Shown: piece after piece, positions 23,932-33,421 of the stretch
Layout of the letters: each line of letters opens with the position of its first letter
Position numbering within the stretch: the first letter of the stretch is position 1
Source: Methanomassiliicoccus sp.
Lineage (GTDB): Archaea; Thermoplasmatota; Thermoplasmata; Methanomassiliicoccales; Methanomassiliicoccaceae
Direction of reading: 5' to 3'
Length of the DNA stretch: 64,000 nucleotides
Assembly (NCBI GenBank): GCA_018262895.1
Contig: JADFDJ010000001.1
Location: 186,001-250,000, forward strand
The notes under the pieces: generated by a model
Database searches by the model: none
Told to the model about the DNA's origin: nothing
Seen by the model: the letters and a program-made list of their open reading frames with translations, nothing else
Made by a program: the position numbers and the translations under genes

Positions 23932-25794
23932 ATGGAAGCCTGCGATGTTGACCAACGTATCGAGGAGGTGCAGGCCTCAGGCCTGTTCCCCCATTCAGTG
24001 GTCCGCGGGGGACAGGAAAGGTTCCTCGAGGACGCCAGGATGTGCATGGCCCAGAGAACGCACCTGCTCGCCCACGCCCCCACAGGGCTGGGGAAGACCG
24101 CGGTGGCCCTGACCGCGGCGGTGGAGACGGCCATGGCCTCCGACGGGGCGGTGCTCTTCCTCACCTCCCGCCAGTCGCAGCACGCCATCGCTGTGGAGAC
24201 CGTGAGGGCGATGTGGAGGAAGGAGCAGGTCACCGCCGTCGACCTCATCGCCCGCGAGGACATGTGCCTTGCCAATAGGAACGGGGGAAATGTGCCCTGC
24301 AGTTCTGGGTCCCGATGCTACTTCGACCGCGATCCCGATGGTCCCCGGTCGATCCTCCTTGACTACCCACTCCATGTCCAGGAGGCTATAGGGGCCTGCC
24401 TGCGGTCAGGCATCTGCCCCTACCGCGCGGCGATGGAGGCGGCGAGAGAGGCCAGGGTGATCATCGGTGACTATAACCAGATGTTCTGCCGCGGTCCCGA
24501 CCTCCTGCAGCGCCTGGGACGGAGGGAGGAGGACGCCATCCTCATCATCGACGAGGGGCACAACCTCCCATACCGGATCATGGACTCGGGAAGCGGGCAC
24601 GTCACCTCCGCCTCGCTGAGGAGGGTGCGCGCCGCCACGTCGCTCAAGCATTTTAAGGAGGACCTGGACGTTCTTTCTGATTCTCTTCATAGGCTCGCCC
24701 GCAGAAGGCCGGATCACATCATCGCAGAGGACCTTGACGGGCCCCTGAAGCGTTGCTCAGGGGTGGACGCGGGAGGCCTGGCTGTGGAGCTGGAAGCGGC
24801 CTCCCGGGGAGACCCGGACGTCCGCGGGGTGGTGGACTTCCTTCACGCCTGGAGCGCCCCCGAAGAGGTCACCGTCCGCTACCTCGAGGGGGACGAGCCA
24901 TGCCTCAAGGTAAGCCTGATCGATCCCGCCCCCCTCGCCTCGCCCGTCATCGCCCGGGTCCGGTGCGCGCTCCTCATGAGCGGCACGCTGCACCCTCCGG
25001 AGATGTTCGCGGACCTTTTAGGCATGAGGAACGCAGTGTGCCGCAGCTACCCATCCCCCTTCCCGAGGCAGAACCGCCTGGTGGTCGCCGGCGGCAAGGT
25101 CTCATCACGCTTCCGGACACGGGGACCGGCGATGTACGCCCAGGTGGCCGGGGAGGTGGCCCGGTGCATGAGCGATGTGCCGGGCAACGCGGCGGCCTTC
25201 TTCCCCTCCTACGAGTTCATGGGGCAGGTGGAGGGGCATCTGGCAGGGATGGCCCCGGGGAGGAGGCTCCTGGTGGAGCGCCGGGAGCACGGTAAGAGGG
25301 AGCGCGAGGCCATCCTCCGGCAGTTGCACGAGGGCACGAACCTCCTCATGGGGACCATCAGCGGCTCCTTCTCAGAAGGTGTGGACTTCCCCCACAACAT
25401 CCTCAGCATGGTGATGGTCGTCGGCCTCCCCCTCTCCCCGCCCTCGCGGGAGATGGAGGCCATGCTCGAGCGCATGGAGGGCAGGTTCGGCACCCGCAAG
25501 GCGAACCTGTACGTGCAGGTGTATCCAGCGGTATCCAGGGTCCTGCAGGCCGCGGGGAGGGCCATCAGGTCCGAGACCGACAGGGCGGCCATCGTCCTTC
25601 TGGACGACCGCTACCTGCTCCCCCACGTGCGCGCAGCCTTCCCCGGCGACCTCTCGATATCGTGTCCCCAGGACCTCTCGGGGGAGGTGGCGGCGTTCCT
25701 CTCCTCAGCTGGCCGCGGGGACGGTGCCCTCCCGGCCGAGCCCATCGCGGCGGACCTGGGAGACAGCTCTACCGAGCCTCCTTGTTCCATGTAA
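23932..25794 (+). CDS. XPD/Rad3-like iron-sulfur DNA helicase
   Basis: A 620-residue superfamily 2 helicase. Walker A is APTGLGKTAV near residue 48, and the DEGH form of the DEAH box is in LIIDEGHN near 205. Four Cys between the two (MCLAN, PCSSGSRC, GICPYR) sit where XPD binds its 4Fe-4S cluster. C-terminal motifs VI-like QAAGRAIRSETD and GSFSEGVDF are present. It would unwind 5' to 3' in repair. Length and motifs fit archaeal XPD. Confidence 0.92.
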   Translation: MEACDVDQRIEEVQASGLFPHSVVRGGQERFLEDARMCMAQRTHLLAHAPTGLGKTAVALTAAVETAMASDGAVLFLTSRQSQHAIAVETVRAMWRKEQVTAVDLIAREDMCLANRNGGNVPCSSGSRCYFDRDPDGPRSILLDYPLHVQEAIGACLRSGICPYRAAMEAAREARVIIGDYNQMFCRGPDLLQRLGRREEDAILIIDEGHNLPYRIMDSGSGHVTSASLRRVRAATSLKHFKEDLDVLSDSLHRLARRRPDHIIAEDLDGPLKRCSGVDAGGLAVELEAASRGDPDVRGVVDFLHAWSAPEEVTVRYLEGDEPCLKVSLIDPAPLASPVIARVRCALLMSGTLHPPEMFADLLGMRNAVCRSYPSPFPRQNRLVVAGGKVSSRFRTRGPAMYAQVAGEVARCMSDVPGNAAAFFPSYEFMGQVEGHLAGMAPGRRLLVERREHGKREREAILRQLHEGTNLLMGTISGSFSEGVDFPHNILSMVMVVGLPLSPPSREMEAMLERMEGRFGTRKANLYVQVYPAVSRVLQAAGRAIRSETDRAAIVLLDDRYLLPHVRAAFPGDLSISCPQDLSGEVAAFLSSAGRGDGALPAEPIAADLGDSSTEPPCSM

Positions 25795-25826
25795 ACCTTA
25801 ATTAGGCCCAGGCCATTGGAGCGGAC

Positions 25827-26441
25827 ATGGAGATCATCCGTCGCGGGGCCGAGGCCGAGATACGCCGGGACGTCTGGCTGGGCAGGGACGTCATAGTAAA
25901 GAGCAGGGTGCCCAAGGGATACCGGCACTCAGACCTGGACCGGGCCCTGCGGGCCAGCCGGACGCGCAACGAGGCCCGCCTCATCAATGAGGCGAGGCAG
26001 GTGGGGGTGCCCACTCCCGTGATCTACGACATCGACCTCCTGAACGCCGAGATCACCATGGAGGAGGTCCGCGGCCCCCGGGTCAAGGACGAGCTCGACC
26101 GCGCCGGGCCTGAGGAGGTAAGGGAGCTATGCCGGCACATGGGCAGGCTCATCGCCATGCTCCACAAGGGGGGCATCGTCCACGGGGACCTCACCACATC
26201 CAACATGATCATGTCCGGCGGCCGCATGTGGTTCATCGATTTCTCCCTAGGCACCAGGTCCGGTACCGTGGAGGAGAAGGGGGTGGACCTTCACCTCCTC
26301 AAGGAGGCGTTCCAGTCCGCCCATTCCACCCTTCTGCCCATGTTCCCTATCATACTCGAGGCCTACCGGCAGAACTACGAGGGTGCGGAGGAGATAATCC
26401 GCAAGATGAAGGAGATCGAGGGGAGGGGCAGGTACACATGA
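25827..26441 (+). CDS. bud32: KEOPS kinase/ATPase subunit Bud32
   Basis: A 204-residue small protein kinase-like ATPase. VHGDLTTSNM contains the catalytic Asp, and FIDFSLG is the metal-binding DFG-like motif. It acts with Kae1 in threonylcarbamoylation of tRNA A37. Many euryarchaea fuse Kae1 to Bud32; here it stands alone. It overlaps the next gene by four bases (ATGA). Confidence 0.93.
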   Translation: MEIIRRGAEAEIRRDVWLGRDVIVKSRVPKGYRHSDLDRALRASRTRNEARLINEARQVGVPTPVIYDIDLLNAEITMEEVRGPRVKDELDRAGPEEVRELCRHMGRLIAMLHKGGIVHGDLTTSNMIMSGGRMWFIDFSLGTRSGTVEEKGVDLHLLKEAFQSAHSTLLPMFPIILEAYRQNYEGAEEIIRKMKEIEGRGRYT

Positions 26442-27007
26442 GGCTGACGCTGATCACGTCCAACAAGGGCAAGCTGGCGGAGTTCCGCTCGGCCCTGGCC
26501 CCACTGGGGCTCGAGGTCCTGCACTCCGACGAGGAATGCGACGAGATCCAGGCGGACACCCTGGAGGAGGTTGTGCGCTCCTGCCTCGCCCAGCTCAAGG
26601 AGCGGGGGCTGGTGAACATGGTCATAGACGATTCCGGCCTCTTCGTGCACGCCCTCGGGGGGTTCCCAGGAGTGTACTCCGCCTACGCCCTTAGGACCAT
26701 AGGCATGGACGGCGTCCTGCGCCTCCTGGAGGGCCGCGAGGACCGCAGCGCCCACTTCGAGTGCTGCATCGGCGCGTCCATCGACGGCGAGGACATCATC
26801 GTCCACGGGAGGTGCGAAGGCACCATCGCCAAGCGGCCGTCCGGCCACGAGGGCTTCGGCTTCGACCCCATATTCGTGCCCTCTGGCTTCGAGCGGACCT
26901 TTGCCGAAATATCAATAACCGAGAAGAATGGTATCTCCCACCGCGGCAGGGCCGTCCAGGCCTTCGCCGAGGAACTACGGGGAAGACTGAATGAAGCTCA
27001 CAGGTAG
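26438..27007 (+). CDS. rdgB: XTP/dITP pyrophosphatase (RdgB/HAM1 family)
   Basis: A 189-residue house-cleaning nucleotide pyrophosphatase that removes deaminated purine triphosphates. LITSNKGKLAEFR is the N-terminal substrate motif, and VIDDSGLFVHALGGFPGVYS plus GFGFDPIFVP are the other family blocks. The start ATG overlaps the bud32 stop; linkage of these two genes is common in archaea. Its 3' end overlaps the epimerase start by 17 bases. Confidence 0.94.
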   Translation: MRLTLITSNKGKLAEFRSALAPLGLEVLHSDEECDEIQADTLEEVVRSCLAQLKERGLVNMVIDDSGLFVHALGGFPGVYSAYALRTIGMDGVLRLLEGREDRSAHFECCIGASIDGEDIIVHGRCEGTIAKRPSGHEGFGFDPIFVPSGFERTFAEISITEKNGISHRGRAVQAFAEELRGRLNEAHR

Positions 27008-27947
27008 GAAGATATTGGTCACCGGGTGCGCGGGGTTCATCGCCAGCCACCTGGCGGAGGAACTGCTCGCCCGCGGCAATGACGTCGTCGGCGTCGATAA
27101 CCTCTCCGCGGGGAAGCGGGAGTTCATGTCCGGCATGATGGGCAACGACGCCTTCACCTTCATCGAGGGCGACCTCCTGACCATGGACCTGGGCAGGGCC
27201 CTGGAGGGCGTGGAGGTGGTGTGCCACCTGGCGGCCAATCCCGACGTCCGCTTGGGGGCCAAGAACACCCATATCCACTTCGAGCAGAACATCCAGGTCA
27301 CCTACAGGCTCCTGGAGGCAGGAAAGGACCACGGGGTCAAGGACATCATGTTCCCCTCCACCTCCACCGTCTACGGGGAGACCGAGGTGATACCCACGCC
27401 GGAGAACTACGGCCCCCTCGTCCCCATTTCTGTGTACGGCGCGTCCAAGCTGGCGTGCGAGGCTTTAATATCCTCTTACTGCCACACCTTCGACCAGAAC
27501 GCCGTCATCTACCGCTTCGCCAACGTCGTGGGGACCAGGTCCACGCATAATGTGCTCCATGACTTCATCCGCAAGCTCCGGGAGGATCATAGCTCGCTGG
27601 AGATACTGGGTGCCGAGCCAGGTACCATCAAGTCCTATGTCCACGTGAAGGACTGCGTGCGGGGCATGGTCGCAGGTGCGGAGGCATCGGACGCACAGGT
27701 GGAGATCTACAACATCGGCTCCCGGGACTGGATGACGGTCAAGGATATCGCCGATATCGTGGTCGAGGAGATGGACCTGCCCAACGTGGAGTACCACTGG
27801 ACCGGAGGGGTCAAGGGAGGCCGGGGCTGGGTCGGGGACGTGAAGAAGATGCTCCTGGCCGTGGACAAGCTGGAGGCCCGGGGCTGGTCGCCTGAACTGG
27901 GCAGCCGAGAGGCCATCCGCAGGGCGGTCCAAGAGATACTTGCCTAG
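26991..27947 (+). CDS. NAD-dependent sugar epimerase/dehydratase
   Basis: A 318-residue short-chain dehydrogenase of the extended GalE type. Its dinucleotide motif GCAGFIAS is at residues 12-19 (usual form GxxGxxG). The catalytic STVYGE region and YGASK (Tyr, Lys) follow. It most resembles UDP-glucose 4-epimerase, but substrate cannot be told from sequence alone. It is translated from a start inside the end of the XTPase gene, so likely one operon. Confidence 0.88.
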   Translation: MKLTGRKILVTGCAGFIASHLAEELLARGNDVVGVDNLSAGKREFMSGMMGNDAFTFIEGDLLTMDLGRALEGVEVVCHLAANPDVRLGAKNTHIHFEQNIQVTYRLLEAGKDHGVKDIMFPSTSTVYGETEVIPTPENYGPLVPISVYGASKLACEALISSYCHTFDQNAVIYRFANVVGTRSTHNVLHDFIRKLREDHSSLEILGAEPGTIKSYVHVKDCVRGMVAGAEASDAQVEIYNIGSRDWMTVKDIADIVVEEMDLPNVEYHWTGGVKGGRGWVGDVKKMLLAVDKLEARGWSPELGSREAIRRAVQEILA

Positions 27948-29113
27948 AGAATGTCCAGGAGGCCCCGGGAGTACGTCCGGCCGGTGGCGTCCAGGGCGAT
28001 GAGGTAGCTCGAGAGCAGCGTCCAGCTCCCGCTCGTGGACGTAGGCTCGGACTGCGCCGGCAATCCTCCGGCATAAGGGAACCCGGTGGGATCGATGACC
28101 AGCCAGTATCCGTTTCTGTCCTGCAGGTAGGCCATCCTGAACACGGACGCATCCAGCCCGTAGTAGCTGGCCAGCGACGCTCTGACCTTCAGAAGGTCCG
28201 CGTAGGTGGAGGCCACGAAAACGGTTGGGAAGGCATGCTCCTCGATCAGGTTCACGCGGGCGTTGCCGCCCAGCGCCCCGATGATGCTGCACAGCAGGAT
28301 GGCATGGTCCTCGCAATCGCCCTCCCTGGACGACAGCGTCTCCTGGGCGGTCTTCCAGTAGTCCTCCGAGCCCTCGTTCACATACTCTATGTTCTCCCTC
28401 ATCCAGGTGAAGGCCTCCGCGATCTGCAGGACGCTGTAGTTGCCGGGATAGGCGGCCCTTATGGCGGCCACGGGAGAGGACACGACCGAGTAGTCCACGC
28501 GCTCGTTGATGCGATTATAGTACTGCTCGACGTTGTACTGGACCTCCTGTTCCCGGGGGGTCGCCAGACTGGTGATGGTCACGGAGTTGGAGTTACTGGG
28601 AAGGGCCCCCGCATCGTACCATTGGGTACCTGCTAAGTTGGACACGGCCGCCTTGATGATTATCTGATACTCGGCGCTTCCCGTCGCAGGAGCACCGAAG
28701 ATCAGCAGTCCCAACTCAGCCCTGTCCCCGGGCTCTATGGTCGCGCTGCAGTTGCGGTAGTAGGAGCTGCTGCCTCCGCTCACCCATTTGAGACCGAACG
28801 AGTAGATGAAAAGCTTCCCGGGGTTGTTGTTCTCCACCCACAGGTCCAGCGCCCCACCATAACCAGCGTAGATGTCCTCGGTGATGTTCCAGTAGAGGTT
28901 TGTCTCCTCCACGGCTATGGGCACCGAGGTCGTACCGTTGGGCAGGGAGCTGTTGACCGCCGAGAGCGTGGACGCCCATGGTACCACCAGGTCCTGGGAG
29001 CTGTAACCAATTGTTTCTTCGTCCTTCATGACGACAAGATAGTAGTAACCGGCGGATACCAGCAACAAAACTGCTACGATCGCTATCGCAGCAATGACCC
29101 ACGCCCGGCGCAT
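27944..29113 (-). CDS. membrane-anchored transglutaminase-like domain protein
   Basis: A 389-residue protein. Residues 5-27 form a signal anchor (VIAAIAIVAVLLLVSAGYYY). The middle is beta-rich and probably extracytoplasmic. The C-terminal transglutaminase-like domain has the Cys in REGDCEDHAILLCS, His in EEHAFPTVFV and Asp in LVIDPTGFPY, which fit a Cys-His-Asp triad. Archaeal members may act as cysteine peptidases or cross-linkers; activity unknown. It ends tail to tail with the epimerase, overlapping by four bases. Confidence 0.85.
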   Translation of the reverse strand: MRRAWVIAAIAIVAVLLLVSAGYYYLVVMKDEETIGYSSQDLVVPWASTLSAVNSSLPNGTTSVPIAVEETNLYWNITEDIYAGYGGALDLWVENNNPGKLFIYSFGLKWVSGGSSSYYRNCSATIEPGDRAELGLLIFGAPATGSAEYQIIIKAAVSNLAGTQWYDAGALPSNSNSVTITSLATPREQEVQYNVEQYYNRINERVDYSVVSSPVAAIRAAYPGNYSVLQIAEAFTWMRENIEYVNEGSEDYWKTAQETLSSREGDCEDHAILLCSIIGALGGNARVNLIEEHAFPTVFVASTYADLLKVRASLASYYGLDASVFRMAYLQDRNGYWLVIDPTGFPYAGGLPAQSEPTSTSGSWTLLSSYLIALDATGRTYSRGLLDIL

Positions 29114-29224
29114 ACTTATCCAATGACCAGGGGTATAAAGAGCCTTACGGGATGATTATCAAGGGGTCCTGGCCCGACGTAATGATAACCTTTATTGGGG
29201 GGATAGCATTACCACCGCTAACAC

Positions 29225-29299
29225 GGGTCTGTGGGGTAGCTTGGTCCATCCTTGGGGCTTTGGGAGCCTTAGACCCCGATTCAAATTCGGGCAGACCCA
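29225..29299 (+). tRNA. tRNA-Pro (anticodon UGG)
   Basis: Acceptor GGGTCTG pairs with CAGACCC. Anticodon stem GGGGC/GCCTT closes loop TTTGGGA with anticodon TGG. T-arm is CCCGA-TTCAAAT-TCGGG. CCA is not encoded and no intron is present. A possible box A, ACCTTTATTGG, is near 29187-29197. Confidence 0.93.
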
Positions 29300-29976
29300 C
29301 TTTCTTCTTCTCACCAGATCTCATCTCTATTAAAGTGGATGAAAATGGCTAGCCAAACCAAACCCAAAACTTCCCAGACAATGCAAGGGCAAGTAGACGC
29401 AGTTCACCCTCAGTAGCCCATAAGTAAATGAAAAAGGGGCCGGCTCTAAAAATTAACATACCGCTCCCTATAACCATTCTGTCAATGCTTTTCTGGCCAA
29501 AATATGGGCGACTCATGCTTCTCTTTCCTCTATACTGTCGAAGAAAATGCGAGACATCGTATATTTGTCCCAATATGTTCGTGATCTTTCACTTTCCTGA
29601 GCAGGCTGCGAAGGACCTCAGATGAGCATTAAACCATTGTATGAGTGATGTAAAATGATTCGTTGCTATGCGATTAGGCGTATTTTTTTATGTTCGACCA
29701 AGTTTTTCGTCTTCTGGGAACATACCAAAGAAAAATTCACCAACCTTTGCTGTCTTCCGATCGTCTTGTGACGCCCAATCGGGCTTGTTTTTATTGAATA
29801 TGGATCATTCTTTTCAATCTCCGTTTGGCCCGGACCCTCGAACAACGCTAACATACTCAGAAGAGGGCCAGGTCGGCATATTCGCATGAAAATTATCACA
29901 ACGTTATCCAAAGGACGAGCGAGATGCATAAGTCATTGTAAGTGGATATCTTCTCTGTTGGTATGATTGACCATCA
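29300..29976. other. intergenic region with no supported gene
   Basis: AT-richer than the flanking genes. Short open frames of 60-90 codons occur on both strands but none shows a recognisable domain or a good ribosome site. I see no tRNA, hairpin-plus-T-run or repeat array here. Confidence 0.5.
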
Positions 29977-31293
29977 ATGAGGATGGTGCAAGTGACTGAT
30001 ATCACCACACCGCATGATCTGGATATCCGGAGCAGGCCATTCTACAAGTTGCTCCTGGTATCGGGAATGGTGGGGGTGACGGGCGCTCTCCTTACCTTTG
30101 CATTCTTCCTGGTGCTCAAATTCGGAACGGCAGTGGTCTGGGAGCTCGTGCCGCAAGCCTTCGGCCTGAACGAGGGGGTCGACTCACCCTTGTTCATCCT
30201 TTCCGCCTGCCTCCTGGGTGGTTTGTTGGTCGGTTTCATCACCCATCTCACCAGGGTAAAGCCACAGCTGCTGGCCGAGGAGATGGAGGAGATCACCGAC
30301 AATGGGAGGATCGACCCCCGCAGTGGCCTGGTGGGGATGGTTCGCGGTCTGATCGGCCTGATGTTCGGAGGCTCCATCGGACCGGAGGGGCCGCTCACAG
30401 GTGGCAGCGGGGCTCTGGGAACCTGGTTGGCGGAAAGGCTGAGAATGCCGAAGCCAGTAGTGGCTATTTCGACCCTCTCGGGAATGAGCGGGATGTTCGG
30501 GTCCTTCCTGGCATCTCCGTTCGGGTTCGCCATGTTCGCCATAGAGGGAGGGTTGGAGAAGGGTAAGCTCTCATGGAAGCTTCTCCTGCCGAGCATCGTC
30601 GCGGCCTCGGTGGGGTACACTGTCTTCTTCGCTCTCACGGGCTATACGTTCGGAGGGAACTACCAGTTTCCAGGTTACGACGGTTGGAACATCGCGGACC
30701 TGGGGTACGCTGTCGTTCTGGGCATTGCAGGTGGCGCACTCGGTCTATTGTTCATATTCATCTTCCGTCACACGAGGGTACTCACTGGAAGGTGGCGGTC
30801 GCATCCTATCGGGCTTGCGGTCCTCGGCGGCCTCATCCTAGGGGTGGTCGGGATGTTCTTCCCCCTCGTCCTCTTCTCCGGTGATGCTGAGCTGCAGGTC
30901 CTGCTGGACGATGCGGCGGAGTTGGGTCTTATCTCTCTGCTCGCTCTCGCAGTATTGAAGGTTCTGGTTACCGCGATGTGCCTCTCCCTCGGTTGGTCCG
31001 GCGGCTACATCTTCCCCTCCTTCTTCATGGGAGCGGCCCTGGGTCTGGCCATTCACCAGGCATTACCTTTCATCCCGGGTATCGTATGCCTGGTCTGCGT
31101 GATGTCGGGGGTAGCGGTGGCTCTGATGAAGTCTCCCATCGCCCTGGCCCTTATCGTCCAGGCCCTCTTCGATGTCAGATTGGCACCGGTGATCGCCATC
31201 TCTATCCTGGCGGCCTTCCTGTTGACCTACCGACACGATCTGGTCCCCGGTGCAAAGGGGGATAGGACGGAAAACAGCACAGACCTACCATAA
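29977..31293 (+). CDS. ClC-family chloride channel/antiporter
   Basis: A 438-residue protein with about ten to twelve membrane segments. GSIGPEGPL is the ClC selectivity motif with the gating Glu, and GGYIFPSFFMGA is the second ion-binding motif. The Glu in GPEGP fits either a channel gate or a proton-coupled antiporter. No cytoplasmic CBS domains are attached, so it is a short form. It is followed by a small membrane protein gene, perhaps co-expressed. Confidence 0.92.
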   Translation: MRMVQVTDITTPHDLDIRSRPFYKLLLVSGMVGVTGALLTFAFFLVLKFGTAVVWELVPQAFGLNEGVDSPLFILSACLLGGLLVGFITHLTRVKPQLLAEEMEEITDNGRIDPRSGLVGMVRGLIGLMFGGSIGPEGPLTGGSGALGTWLAERLRMPKPVVAISTLSGMSGMFGSFLASPFGFAMFAIEGGLEKGKLSWKLLLPSIVAASVGYTVFFALTGYTFGGNYQFPGYDGWNIADLGYAVVLGIAGGALGLLFIFIFRHTRVLTGRWRSHPIGLAVLGGLILGVVGMFFPLVLFSGDAELQVLLDDAAELGLISLLALAVLKVLVTAMCLSLGWSGGYIFPSFFMGAALGLAIHQALPFIPGIVCLVCVMSGVAVALMKSPIALALIVQALFDVRLAPVIAISILAAFLLTYRHDLVPGAKGDRTENSTDLP

Positions 31294-31348
31294 GCTGCAA
31301 GAAAGGGTATATGTTGCCACCTCCATACTATCTCATCATAGTAGAATT

Positions 31349-32032
31349 ATGACCGAACCAACCTTCTCAAGGGTCAGAGAGTTCTACACCAAGTACCTAC
31401 CACTCGGCGATCGGCTAGGGGAGATGTTCTATGCGGTCTGGATGGTCGTGGTGTCGCTAGGCATCCTGGGGGGGACGGGGTTCGAGGGAGGTGCCATCGC
31501 CTATGTGGTCCTGATAGCCTTCATGGTCAACATAACATGGGGCCTCATAGATGGCATTACCGTGATGTACTCTGGTGTTATCGAGCGAAGAAGGATAGAT
31601 GGCGTGATCCATGATCTTCAGACAGCTAACGATGAAAGCTCAAGGAAGGCCGGAGCCATAGCCTTGGGGGACGGAATAACCAGCATCCTCGACCCCACGG
31701 ACCGGGAGAGGGTCCTGGACATGATCGTTGCCTCAAAGAGAGGCGAGGACCCACAAAAGACGCGATATCGTCCTGGAAGGGAGGATTGGTACTACGCCCT
31801 TGGGATACTGGTCATCGACATTGTACTGGTGGTCCCCCTGATCGCCCCTTTCTTCATGTTCCAAGAGCCTGCGACAGCGCTCCAGGCATCCAGGTTCATA
31901 GCCACAGTGATATTTGCCGGCCTGGGGGCCGCCTATGCAAGGGAGCTCAATCGCAACCGTTGGATAGCTGCCCTGTTCCTGGGCACACTGTGCCTGAGCC
32001 TCTTCTCCCTAGTATATATGGCGGGATGGTGA
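31349..32032 (+). CDS. hypothetical integral membrane protein (VIT-like layout)
   Basis: A 227-residue protein. Two hydrophobic helices near 25-75 (VWMVVVSLGILGGTGFEGGA, VLIAFMVNITWGLIDGITVM) are followed by a charged cytosolic loop and three more helices at the C-terminus. The layout resembles small VIT/DUF proteins, but I do not recognise a precise family. I chose the ATG at 31349; a TATA-like GGGTATATG about 40 bases upstream supports it. Function unknown. Confidence 0.72.
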   Translation: MTEPTFSRVREFYTKYLPLGDRLGEMFYAVWMVVVSLGILGGTGFEGGAIAYVVLIAFMVNITWGLIDGITVMYSGVIERRRIDGVIHDLQTANDESSRKAGAIALGDGITSILDPTDRERVLDMIVASKRGEDPQKTRYRPGREDWYYALGILVIDIVLVVPLIAPFFMFQEPATALQASRFIATVIFAGLGAAYARELNRNRWIAALFLGTLCLSLFSLVYMAGW

Positions 32033-32092
32033 TCGTTCCTTCTACTTGCACCCGCCGATCCCCCGGACCGGAACCGATGGCCGCATGATTCA

Positions 32093-33241
32093 TCATGCTG
32101 AAGGAAGTATCAAGTTGCCATCCATATCGCGGGGCATGCCCACATACCTCAGCACCTCCTCGTCCAGAAGCAGGTCGATCTTAGGTACCACCAGATATAC
32201 TGGCGAGTGCTCGAAGATGTTGGTCTCGACCACATCGTAGATGGCCAAGGGGTAGTAGGAGTATAGCACCGCCTCATAAGATGCACCATCTACCTGGTCA
32301 AGGTTCTTGGACCGTGCATCCTCTATCAACAGATCCAATGGTGCCAGGCACTCGGACCTTAGCTCTTGGACCTCCTGCTCTATAAGGGCCAGGGCCATCT
32401 TGCGGCTTCTTCTGCTCTGAAAGGACCTCATGATGAAGAACTGCGAGGCCAGGATGACCAGGAACAGCAGGATGGGGATGCTGCCGTTGGACCTGAAGAA
32501 CTCAATTATGGAGTCCAGCGTCCTGCCGGGAAGGAGGATGGCCCCTATTCCGATCAGGGATATGACCACGATGATTATCCCGGAAACCGCTATCGCCCAT
32601 ATGTAGGCGGGCCTCCCCTTGGAGTGGGCCGTCAGGATCCTGTACTTAAATGAGCGGGCGATCTTGGTGAAGCCTTGCGATTGCGGGCTCACGATGGTCA
32701 CTAGGACGAAGTACGCCATTATGATCAAGATCTGGAATATCAGGCCTACGGTGAGCTCGATGGGATAGACGTCCTGAAGGACCCCGTAATAGATGGTGAA
32801 CGCCAACCCTGTCCCGAACAGGAGGAAGAATCCCAATGCCAGGGGCACCATTCCCACGAGGAACATGGTGGCCCCGATCTCGAGGGCGAACTTACGTTTC
32901 TTCTTCAGCAGGTATCTCAGAGGGCCCCCGATATCCTTCTTTGATCGTTTAACGCTCTTCTCCACCTTCTTCTCCCCCGGATGTCTGGAGATCGGCAGGA
33001 AGAAGATGAGGTAGTTGAACGAGTACAGTACAAAGGTGACAATGATCCACAGGAGCGGGATCGAGGACCAGAACAGCATGATGACGATGGACAGGGCGAG
33101 CAGGGACCCAGAGAGAACAAGGGACAATTTGTCCCATCTCCTGGGGCTTTCCAGTTCATGATGCAATCTAAGACTGTGGTCTATTTCGTGTTGGATCTGG
33201 GACCTAAGTATGATCACATCCTTGAGATCGACGTTCTTCAT
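32093..33241 (-). CDS. hypothetical multi-pass membrane protein
   Basis: A 382-residue protein if started at the ATG at 33241, which has AAGGA upstream; an in-frame ATG at 33301 lacks such a site. There are about eight hydrophobic segments in pairs (SLVLSGSLLALSIVIMLFWS; FLVGMVPLALGFFLLFGTGL) separated by strongly basic loops (KKVEKSVKRSKKD). The N- and C-terminal parts are hydrophilic and probably cytoplasmic. No catalytic motif seen; family not recognised. Confidence 0.72.
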   Translation of the reverse strand: MKNVDLKDVIILRSQIQHEIDHSLRLHHELESPRRWDKLSLVLSGSLLALSIVIMLFWSSIPLLWIIVTFVLYSFNYLIFFLPISRHPGEKKVEKSVKRSKKDIGGPLRYLLKKKRKFALEIGATMFLVGMVPLALGFFLLFGTGLAFTIYYGVLQDVYPIELTVGLIFQILIIMAYFVLVTIVSPQSQGFTKIARSFKYRILTAHSKGRPAYIWAIAVSGIIIVVISLIGIGAILLPGRTLDSIIEFFRSNGSIPILLFLVILASQFFIMRSFQSRRSRKMALALIEQEVQELRSECLAPLDLLIEDARSKNLDQVDGASYEAVLYSYYPLAIYDVVETNIFEHSPVYLVVPKIDLLLDEEVLRYVGMPRDMDGNLILPSA

Positions 33242-33421
33242 GCATCCTTCATCTCCGCGGTCTGCGATGGAATACTGCGATGGACGATCGGTTGAAAGCA
33301 CATCCCCTCAGAGGGCTCAAGGGAAGGTGGTGGAACATACCACGATCGATAAGGTTCTCGCTGCTATGATAGTAGCATCCTTCATGTTATATTAGATTGC
33401 AGCACACATCTTAATTACTGC

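Noticed and set aside
29349-29573. 74-codon ORF in the region after tRNA-Pro
   Set aside because: No domain, no ribosome site, and the overlapping plus-strand frame is equally open.
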